Origin: Tetranychus cinnabarinus
Taxonomy: Eukaryota > Arthropoda > Arachnida > Trombidiformes > Tetranychidae
Direction of reading: 5' to 3'
Length of the DNA stretch: 64,000 bases
Assembly: GCA_022266195.1 (NCBI GenBank)
Contig: WHVY01000005.1
Span: 4,712,001 to 4,776,000 of the forward strand
Made by a program: the position numbers and the translations under genes. The stretch's first letter is position 1. The number at the start of each line of letters is the position of its first letter. The notes under the pieces were generated by a model, which was not told where the DNA came from, ran no database searches, and saw only the letters and a list, made by a program, of their open reading frames with translations. Of the stretch, positions 23,101-32,948 are shown piece after piece.

Positions 23101-26100
23101 TGGCCGCCATTCAAAAGTAATTATGGCGAAACGAGGAGAAAGAGAATCACTAATTTAATAAAATGTTGAAAAACAATTTTCACCTTTTCACGTGAATTCA
23201 GGGAAAAGGTAAAAAAAAGATGAAAAGTGCAAACAAATCATTTCGGCTGAACAAGATTATTGAATGTTGAGAGAGAGGTTAGATTGAAATAAAATGAGTG
23301 AGTAAACAGAATTGGAGTTATCCGATGGATAAAAGAATGCTGAGTTTCAACGGAATCCACGTTATTATACAGTCGACTGTTGTTGCAAACCTTTAAACGT
23401 ATTATATTGATGAATGACAAAAAAGATGGGAATTGAAAGGAAGAAGAAAAAAATGATTGCAAGAAAAAATGATTCAATGATAATACAATATTGTGATAAT
23501 ATATTTGCAAAGGTAAGATCAATTTTGATTGTTGTTTTCGTTCGTTTTTTCTTCCTTCTTCTTATCAAAAGACTTAGTTATCTTTATTCCCATTGAATTT
23601 GAGTGCCATTAAAATTGTTAATACAACGATTATTGTATCAACTCCATTCAACCTCAAGACTGATTCATATTGAGATATTAATCTTTTTAAAAATGTTTTT
23701 CTTTGGTTAATAATGTTTCTCCAAAAAGCAACATTTGCAATCAACTTTACTCAAATTTCAATCCATTTCAAAAGATGATTGCTTTTTGGGAGTAAAAACT
23801 CCCAGCTTGGAGTATTCTTGATGAAAGATAATTTCGATCAATTTTGTTCTAATTGTTGCAGATTATTCAGAGAGTCTTGGAGTGAGTTTAGTGTGATTCG
23901 TGAAGAACTCGAATTTCGGTCCAAGTGTTCAAGTGCTTTTGCTTTGACTTGTTGATTCAAAATGATTTGGAATTGCTTTTGGCTTGGATTTAAAATGAAA
24001 TGGAAAAAAGTAAATGATTGAAAAGTTTGATTCGTTGGAAAGACTTTTTCTTGGCATCAATCATGTTGAGCTATGATTAAGATTTGTGTCTGAATCTCCT
24101 AGTCTTTGTTACACCTTAATGATAATACCTGGAAGAGAACCATTTGTTTGGATCATTCCTTTTTTTCATTTACTCTAATCGCACCGTCTTCATCATTACC
24201 TTTTTCCTGGTCGCTTAAGGAAACAATTTTTTTCTCTTCTTCTTCTTGGTTCGCAGTTGCATCATTCAATCATGGTCAACTCTTTGCGCTTTTCAGAGGA
24301 AAAAAAGTTTACCTCGATTTTTGTGGTTTACTTGGTTTCATTATTTTCCTTTATTCCCATGTTGATGATGTGTTTCTCCCTTTCTCTTGCCAGTCGTTAC
24401 TATAAATCACAAACCATAAAAATTGATTGTTCCTCATCAGGTGAACTGTTTCACCTAATTTTAAGCCTTTGTCTTGAGTGGCTTTCATTGTGAAAAATCA
24501 TGAATGAACAGAGAAAAAAGTTGACCATCAAAATTGGGCAAAAAATGTGAATCCTTATTGATAATAATGAAGCCTGATCAATATCAAGATCAAATATTGA
24601 AGAAGTGAAGAACCTTTCCAAAGATCAAATATTCGCTCATTTAAAGCAAACTTTCGCTTTACTCATTCCATCAGAAGCAAGATTAAAGCATAAAAGTTCA
24701 TCTAGAAAACTCGCTCGAAACATTTAATTCATACAAATTCAGATTCGAAGCTTAAGCAACTTTAACGCAATTTTTTTAAATTAATGTCGAATGGAAGTCG
24801 AAACTTTCCTTCAACCAATCGGGAGGACTGGAACAGAACTGAGACCTTTTCAGTCAAATTATCGAACGAGAATGATCAAAATCTATTGAAAAAGCACCAA
24901 AATGTTTTCCAGAAATTCGAATGCAATTTTTTCTACAATTTTGCAATTCTTCTCGAAATGGAATAAAATTGGATGAAAATAGATTGCAACTGATTCCATG
25001 AGATGATTCTTTTAAAACTTGTTTATCGTTTAAATTAATATAACTGTTATTAGTTAATATCAGTCGAGTGGTGAAACCCTTTCAAGTAAACTATCAGAGA
25101 AATGTAATGTACGAAGAAGCAAAGAGTTTAACCTATTTGAAGATGTTTATGTCAATAAGGATTAATGGGGTTAATCACGATTCGATCAGTTAAATGGAAA
25201 TGAATTAATTCAAGTTTAGACCAATGATACTTAAAGATGATTAATGTTCATGAGATGAAGAAGCAATGTTTATAAAAGTTTTAACCCATTGAATTGTTGA
25301 AAGATGAGAGAATCGAAAAGAAAAGGGAAAAAGAAACATTTACTGTTTTCCTTCTTCGATCAGTCAATATCTTTCAACCTAATTTACATTTAATAACATT
25401 TCCATCCATTAATTTAACCTGCAATTTCAAAGGATTTACCAAACACATTTACAGTTAATTGTAACATTTAATCAACAATTGGAAGGGAAAAATCATTGAA
25501 ACTCTTCAAGTTTCTCCTAAAAGTTATCGATATTATTGAAAGGTTACTTTATGATGAAGTTCAAGTTGTTTCAATCAATCCCAAGAATCTCATTTCCAAT
25601 TTAATTGACTCGTCTTTTGAATTTTGACTGTCAGTGAATGTTAAATAGTTTGTGAAACTAATTATTAGAATTAAGATTTAATCCTTAATTAAATTGCTCA
25701 ACATTATCATTAATAATTTATCCTCTTAATATGATAATGTGAATAATGGGAATTCATGGTTTAATCAGCTTAACGTTATTACCATGTTCATTATCATACA
25801 TATCAATCAAAGGTTTTACTCCACCAATTCAACTTGAATCATTGAATCGTGAAATTAACTAATGTTTAAAAATGATAATCGCAAAGAAACAAATTGAGTT
25901 TTCAATTTAATTTCAATCTTTGCTTCAGTTGCTTCAGTACCAAAAAATATTCAACAATTGATTGACAGAAATGAGAGTAAATAAAATTAAAGAAATCAGT
26001 TTAAATCAACTTTTCTCTATTCAACTGATTGTTCCAAAATGTTTCCACAACATTTTCAAGGTTTACATTTCATTATTTATGATAATCAGTGAAGGTCAAT

Positions 26101-29100
26101 ATTGGTCCATTTAATTCAACCATTTTTCAGTCCATTCGAGCAAACAAAACTTTACTTAAACACAACTTTTCACTTTGGTACAATCATTTACATTTTAAAT
26201 GGCAATCATGTCTAGAGTTTTATACTTTAAATTGACCTTCCCAGTCTAGAACGGTAATCATCTTTGACCCTAAGAAATGTGTTTGTTCAATTTACTAATA
26301 GATGTTAGAAAATTTTGTGATATTCAATCTGAAAATATTGTAAATACATAAATATGGCATAATATTTACAATAAAACATTTTTGTGTTGAATCGTGATGC
26401 ATCAAAGCCTGATGCCTGAAACATGTACATCAACAATATTCCTGATGGCGAAGAAGGAAGGACTTCTGGTCAAGGATCAGAAGATGGGTACGAATGGGTC
26501 TCCGCCTGAATGAGAAATTGTAACTTGATCCAATTCCTTTTTTGAGCATTTTCTTTCTTTTTGCTTTTGTTGTTAGAAGTGAATAAAATTGTTTAATGTG
26601 AATTAGCAAAAGGGAATTATCAAATAAAATATGAACATTGTTATAACTTCGCTAGCGTACAAACCTTTTGCTTCTGATCATTTTTGAGGTTGAAAGGGTA
26701 GAGATACCTAAAGTTCGGGTCTAAAACAAACTCTTGCCGGAAAATTTTTTAAATATTTCTATTATTTTGATGTTCTGTTCGGGCCTCAGTCCATTTAGTG
26801 TATCTTTGGATGAATAGCAATCGTAGGAATCTTATGTCTATGTATTCGAGAAACGAATCGATGTCACTTCTTTCAGTTTTCAGTTCTCTTTGGACTTTTA
26901 AATTTTAAATTTCTTCATTGTAATTTCCAACCCTATTATGGCAATGGTAGGAATATTAAGAGAAGCAAAATATTGAATGGATACAGAAAATAATCTTAAA
27001 ATGAGTCGCTGAGAGTTATTATATTTACTCGTAATGATTGGAAGCTGGTCAAAAATTGAAATTTCCAAACATTTTATACTGAGAAGAATAAAATTGTGCA
27101 AAGCTTTATTAATTTTCGCTCAATCTCATAATGGATTCAAAACAATCAGACAAATTGACTTTTCAATTGCCTTTTTCTCGTCAGCATCTCACAAGGGAAG
27201 TAACCCAGCTGGTACGGGCAGATCAAAATGAAAGTGGGTTTAATGGAAAGCCCGTGTCAGAAAACCCTTAAAAACACTAATCTTGCGATGAGCAAATCGA
27301 TCTGAAAAAAGTTACAGGGTCGCAAATGTTTTGATGGCGGAGGTCAAAATGATTAATAAAATCGAATTTATCGAGAATATTCATTTTAAATCAAATTATT
27401 TAGGTGTAAATGACCACAAGGAACCCAAATCTGGCAACAGTTTTTTTCTACCATTTTTAGTTTTCGAAAAAATCGCAAAAAACCATAAAATTAAACACCC
27501 GAAAATTTCTCGAAAAAATTCAAATCTGAAAAAAACTTGCTTCAAAATGAAACAAATATATTTTGCATCACAAAATAATTTCATGTTTTCGGGTGTTTAA
27601 TTTTATGGTTTTTTGCGATTTTTTCGAAAACTAAAAATGGTAGAAAAAAACTGTTGCCAGATTTGGGTTCCTTGTGGTCATTTACACCTAAATAATTTGA
27701 TTTAAAATGAATATTCTCGATAAATTCGATTTTATTAATCATTTTGACCTCCGCCATCAAAACATTTGCGACCCTGTAACTTTTTCAGATCGATTTGCTC
27801 ATCGCAAGATTAGTGTTTTTAAGGGTTTTCTGACACGGGCTTTCCATTAAACCCACTTTCATTTTGATCTGCCCGTACCAGCTGGGTTACTTCCCTTGTC
27901 AGTAATTTGGGAAGATTCGTTTTGCATCCGACTTTCAGGACGATAAGGCTCGAATGAATACTTCACCTAACGATTTTGTATTTCTAGTGCCAGTTAAGGT
28001 TGGTCGTAATTTTACTTATCCAGAATCTTTGCTAACTTTAATGATCTTAAGCTAGTCTCCACTTAAAGCTGATTTTACTTTTTTGTCTTCTCGTTCTCGA
28101 AGCATTTAATGACTAAAAGTTTGTCTATTTACATGCAATTGTATACAAATGATAAAACGATCACTGAATGTGCAAAATCCCAACGCCGCTTTTGTTTTGT
28201 CGAGATAAATGTGAAAATAATTTGAACTCTTTTACAAGCGGTGCAAAGGAAGAACCTGTGACTTTTGTTACAATTGAAGTGACTTTTTTTTCTGTGGTAA
28301 CATGTTGCTTCCAACAAAACATTGAAGTAAAAGCATTAAACTTGAAGTGTATTTTAATTCTTGAATACTTGAATTTCTAAAGTCAGTGAGATTCCCTGAA
28401 GAAATACATTTCTGCTTACATTTTGCTTCTTTTTGTTTCCTCTTCTTCAAATCTCATGTTCAATTTACTTTTGAAAAGTAAATCACAATATTGAGATTTA
28501 TATAAAATAGTAACTGACAAGTTCAAAATACTGGTTGACATTCAATTTAATGTCAATGATGATCACCACTTAACAGATGAAAGGACAAAATTTAATGACA
28601 GAAACAAAGAGTTAATTGTTCAACATTAAACTAACAACCAACGAATAAAAATTTTCACTCTTTTCCCATTCAATCCAAATAAATGCAAAAATTACTAAAA
28701 AAATGTTGACAAAGAGTTGCCCTTTGAAGATGAGCTGAAAGTCAAGGGTTGAAAAAAGGTAAACCTGAAAAGGTAAAAGATGAACAATCGATTGAAATAG
28801 AATGGAAGAAACTGAAATCGAGAAATAATCTTGGTTTTGGAGTTGAAATAGCTTTCGATCAATTCAACTGGAAATTCAATTTTGTGATCAAATTTAGCAA
28901 AATATTCAATTCAATAGTAAAGGTAAAAGATTCAATGTAAAAAAAGAGACACACAAAAGGCTTGGAATTAAAAAGTCAAAAGAAACATGAAAAAGAATCC
29001 AAAATCTGTAGTTTCCAAATTATCTTTTCACATCTTTAATCTAATTATACTTTTAATTTATTCAAGTTTATTGTCAGCTAATTTTGCATGACACATTTGT

Positions 29101-32100
29101 ATCCTAATTTACCACAGAATTGTATAAATGTTGAACATTTCTCACTCTGAATGAAAGAAATGCTGAAAAAAATGAGATTAAAGTGCAATCTAAATGAGAG
29201 TTAATTAAATGTTATAAAAGATTAAAAGAGAATGACAAATTTATCAAAAAACTCTGGGAGTGAAAACTGGGGAAAATTTAATTTCGATTTCAACTAATTT
29301 GGACAATTGAATATGAATTTTTGATTCCTCTTGAAACTTATTTTCTTTTGACAAGAAAAAGTTGTTTTTTCGTTCTTTCAAGAGGCAACAAAAGGTAAAG
29401 ATTGATAGACATTGCTAGTTTATTATTTAGTTTATATAAAATGATAAAACTGATTTCTCATCTTAAAGTCCACTTCTCAGTAGAAATAATATTGTAGAGA
29501 ATTTTTTTTTTCTCTTCTTTACATGTTGACAGGATAAGAATGAAAGGTTATTCTGAAGATGATGAGAAGGAAAAAGAAATGTATACAAAATTTTGTTTCT
29601 ATTTTGGAATGGAGAAGATGATGGAAGGGATGAAGAGGACGATAAAGGTGAGCAATAGGAAGGCTTTGAACAAGAAATTGCTTTTAATATAATTTTACCT
29701 CAACAAAGAGAAATGGAGAAAAAAATGTTTCCATTTTCGTCATTGATAAACTTTATTATTACTTTAGTTAACTGTTGGTTTCTGTAATGAAAAGTATCGT
29801 ACATTTGAAATTGCCATTCATTAATAATATATTTTGAGTAAAGAAGAAGAGAAAAAAAGTGAAACAATTAAACGATAAAATGATCAAGTGTTACCAATGG
29901 AATCGTACAAAAGTGCTTTTCATTGGTAACCAAAGTGTGGCTTGTTTCATGCCATTCATTGACTCGCAAAGGCTACAAAAACTTCAATGCATAACCCATT
30001 TGCACAACTGAGTGACTTGGTTATTCTTGACGAACGAATCTAAAGAATAATTTCTTGAACATTAGAGATCGACATTAAAGAGCGGAATCATGAGTTTGGT
30101 CAGAAATGAAGTTTGAGATTAACCGAAATGTAGTCAGAAATTGAAAAATTATTTTTTCGTCATTGAATAGATGAAGCTACTTAAGGATCGATTGACGACT
30201 TACTTGTTGTTTTCACCTTAAAGTGTTGAAAACTAATTACTTTTTATCCATCTTATTGATTTTGTTCGTTGATTTCCAAAAGGTAAACTGATATCGAAAA
30301 TTACTAAAGATGAAAGTTTATTATTTTATCATTTACAATGAGAAGATTCCGACTGAGAAGCTAGCTCAAGTGGCACCTTGCAAAATTCAATTTCAAATTA
30401 TTTGTCTTTTTTCTTTGGAAATTTTAGTCAAACAGAATCAAGCTCTAGAGCAATTAATATATTGGAAAAACTTGATCGAACTGTGAGTCCAGATTTGGAT
30501 TTTTTAAAATTGTGCCAAAAGTTATATCTGATCATTTTGTCGATTTATCGTTAGTTTATGTCGATATTTTACTTGATGTTGATACGGTTTCAAGTCGGTT
30601 CCTTATTACTGTGACATTTGTTTCAAAAAATTACAAGCTTCTCAATGAAAACATTGTCCTACATAAGAAGAGACGAGAACAAGAAACTCTATATCAACAT
30701 GCTCAGGAAATGTTATGAGTTTGTCGATAGAATCGAGAATAAGGAAGATAAATTGAAATTAACTTCGATTCTTTGAATGAAGAATGAATGTATGAAGATG
30801 TATTAATATTATATCATTTGATTAAAGTTTGTTAACCAGCTTTGTTTATCGAAATAGTTAAACGATGAAGTGTTTGAAAGAGACTCGTCCAAAAGTGCTT
30901 TTTATTGGTAATCAAAGTGTGGCTTGTCATTCATGTGCAGAGTTTTTGAAATTGAATTTTCAATTTATTAATTCGAATCTTTTTTTAGCTTTTCTTCTCA
31001 AAATTTTTTCTTTTGCTCTTCAATTCATTGAGAAGGAAAGAAAACATAAAGAATAGAGAAAAATGAATTTGAAATGATGAGAACACAAAAACAGAAAAAT
31101 CAAGTCAACAAGAATATAACAAGTTATCTGGAAAAGTAAAAAGTTTGAATTTTCACAAATTCAGATACAAATGGATCACAGAATTGAAGGAACAACCAAT
31201 GAACAGGATAAATATATTCTTTTGCACTCTTGTTCTTTTCTCATTTTCTCTCTTCATTTTCTTTCTCTTTTTTCGTTCTCTTCTTCTTTTCCTTTGAATA
31301 AGATGATCATGATGTTGCCCGATAAGATATTCTGTATCATATTGTTGCCTTTGATGAAAAAGTGTCACGATATTTGCACATGAAAAGTTCAAGTCTAACT
31401 TTGTTTGGAACAAATCAAAATTAGAATTGTTATATTTGTTAATCATCATTAGTTATGACAATGATAATGATAATGGTTAGAGTCACGTATATAATAGAGT
31501 TTGGAACAATTAACTTCGATAAATTAACAGCTTCATTGTTTAACTTTTTCAGCGAAAATTCATTTAAAGTTGACTATTCAAGTTGGCCGTCAGTTAAAAA
31601 GGCTTGAGAATTAACTTCAATCTGATTCAACTCAACATTGGCCGAGACTTATCAAGGAGTGAAATTGAAGCCTCCAAACGCTAGTCAAGTCTCTTGAAGC
31701 ACAATGAGCTTTCCCTTGACTTACAGCCTCCAAGCATGAGACTTTGATAGTGAACAGCTTCAACTGATCGACTAAAGTCTCGGCCAATGTTGATCAGTTG
31801 AAGCTGTTAACTATCAAAGTCTCATGCTTGGAGGTTGCATATCAAGGGTGCAAAATAAATCATTTCCGACTTTTTGCACCTCAACACAATACAGTTGAAA
31901 TTGTCATTAATTTAGAGCTGATGAGCAACTATTTTGATCAACGCTGGCCTAGTCTCTTGAAGCACAAGGAGCCTTTGATATGCAACCTCCAAGTATGAGA
32001 CTTGGGTAGTGAACAGCTCCAGATCAACATTGGCCGAGTTTTAGTCGATCAGTTGGAGCTGTTCACTATCCAAGCCTCATACTTGGAGGTTGCATATCAA

Positions 32101-32948
32101 AGGCTCCTTGTGCTTCAAGTGAATTGACTAGCGTTTGGAGACTTCAACTTTCATCTTTGATTAGACTTTTGAATTTGAATAATTTTAAGGTTTCCATCGA
32201 TGATGTGATTATGTTGGAAAATAATGCTTCAATGAAACTCACCTCATTAATAAATGTTAAACCTTTACTGTTAACATGTTAAATTGTTTGTAGCCTTTTA
32301 TTGGTTGTTATAGTTTCAAACAGTTTCTCATGTGTTATACAATGTTAACTTGTTAACATTGTAAGGTTTATTATGGGTTTATTTTTGTGGTTATTGTTTG
32401 TTGTTTGATTTGATTGAGAGGAATGAAAATGTATCAACTTTAGTTATTTATGATTAACCCGTAAGTTTAATAATGGATTGATAATAATGATACTTGCCTA
32501 AAGTTAAGTTGGGTAAAAGATTTGTATCATTGTTTATCATGTCAACAGCGTACAACATTGCCTCCATCCTTTGAATACCTTTACCCTCCTTGATGGAACC
32601 ACAAAGATGCTGTTCATCACCAGCATCATGCATTGGAAACAATCCACCAATATTGATGTCTCCGTGAAACTTAATCATCTCTTGTTTATTCTGTGATCGA
32701 TAAGGTGAATTACGGTAAGCAACACCCATTTGAATGGTTGAGGTTAAGCTAGAGGGTAAACCATTTTGGGTTACATTATTAAGAGGAAAGGATCGACGCT
32801 GGCGATTGTTGTAAACATAATCATAACAAGTGTAGTTACCAATGGTCAAAGGTTTGGTATACTCATAATATTGTAATGAATCTTCACATGAAACGGGTAA
32901 AACAATTGGCACAGTTAACAGTAAAACAAGCAAATTATGGATTAACAT
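11167..32948 (-). CDS. mGluR: Metabotropic glutamate receptor (class C GPCR), nine coding exons
   Basis: Coding exons in transcript order: 32948-32498, 22136-21913, 21839-21335, 16205-16044, 15302-15054, 13955-13787, 13602-12639, 11632-11504, 11412-11167 (3,099 nt, 1,032 aa). Signal peptide at residues 1-21, Venus-flytrap ligand domain (about 60-560), cysteine-rich domain (about 618-672), seven membrane helices (about 685-940), Ser/Thr/Ala-rich tail. Ligand-site landmarks are present: GIQR, GAASSS, YASTS, VVPPD, NWTYVSTIAEEGEYGE, GSDSW. The residue before GIQR is Lys, as in group II receptors and insect mGluRA. The tail ends NSAI, a possible class I PDZ ligand. The start is the ATG at 32,948, which directly precedes the signal peptide; upstream codons open in frame have no ATG. 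A Gi-coupled neuronal role is family knowledge. The first coding intron has a GC donor. Confidence 0.95.
16206..21334 (-). other. mGluR: Receptor intron 3 (5.1 kb)
   Basis: GT-AG intron. It contains the mariner-type HTH relic at 20,483-20,761 and otherwise AT-rich sequence with homopurine/homopyrimidine stretches. A 93-codon ORF at 18,001-18,279 (+) has no family resemblance. Nothing else recognised. Confidence 0.7.
20483..20761 (-). pseudogene. Mariner-type transposase N-terminal HTH relic
   Basis: A 92-codon ORF (ATG at 20,761) whose second half reads IVKYLVYKDYSAGLIHQEVN then ATIKRWCATLKKGQ. This is the layout of the HTH_48/Mos1-type paired-like helix-turn-helix that begins mariner transposases. 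The catalytic DDE/D part is absent, and the ORF ends about 20 residues after the HTH. It lies inside a receptor intron on the same strand. It could instead be a small domesticated DNA-binding exon; no splice evidence supports that. Confidence 0.45.
26695..26945. mobile_element. Diverged partial copy of the 636-bp TIR element
   Basis: TAGAGATACCTAAAGTTCGG and the following CTCTTGCCGG match the left terminus at 4,803, and CTGTTCGGGCCTCAGTCCAT followed by TTAGTGTATCTTTGGATGAA matches about 4,970-5,010. Similarity fades after about 26,945 and no right terminus is visible. Confidence 0.65.
27191..27899. mobile_element. Foldback element: 315-bp near-identical inverted arms, 80-bp loop
   Basis: Left arm 27,191-27,505 starts ACAAGGGAAGTAACCCAGCT; right arm 27,586-27,899 ends with its complement. 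Aligning by eye shows only a one-base length difference in an A-run (near 27,305-27,310). The loop (27,506-27,585) is AT-rich. Flanking bases do not give a clear target duplication (GTCAGCAT lies just left, GTCAGTAA just right). Apparent ORFs here are mirror images of each other and are not genes. Confidence 0.9.
31655..32152. repeat. Nested inverted-repeat cluster (two hairpins inside outer inverted arms)
   Basis: Outer arms: GCCTCCAAACGCTAGTCAA near 31,670 and its complement near 32,125-32,145. Hairpin 1 spans about 31,726-31,838 (GCCTCCAAGCATGAGACTTT ... complement). Hairpin 2 spans about 31,960-32,119 (AAGCACAAGGAGCCTTTGAT ... complement). Both hairpins share the CCTCCAAG(C/T)ATGAGACTT core and a GGCCGAG centre, so one arose by duplication of the other. 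No coding capacity. Confidence 0.8.

Larger units (their letters stand above)
22137..32497 (-). other. mGluR: Receptor intron 1 (10.4 kb, GC-AG)
   Basis: The donor reads TTAG|GCAAGT (minus strand, boundary 32,498/32,497) and the acceptor TTTTCAG|GAG at 22,137. The phase requires this junction: it restores the family-typical ...NLTLG-VHILDTCSRDTYALEQ. Inside are a coding-like island (26,390-26,510), a TIR-element copy (26,695-26,945), the foldback (27,191-27,899), a degenerate direct repeat (29.9/30.9 kb) and nested hairpins (31,655-32,152). The remaining several kilobases are AT-rich without recognised features. Confidence 0.85.

Noticed and set aside
27331..27600. ORFs on both strands of the foldback
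   Set aside because: They are mirror images created by the inverted repeat and have no family resemblance.
30512..30718. 68-codon ORF in receptor intron 1
   Set aside because: It starts with GTG and has no homology that I can recognise.
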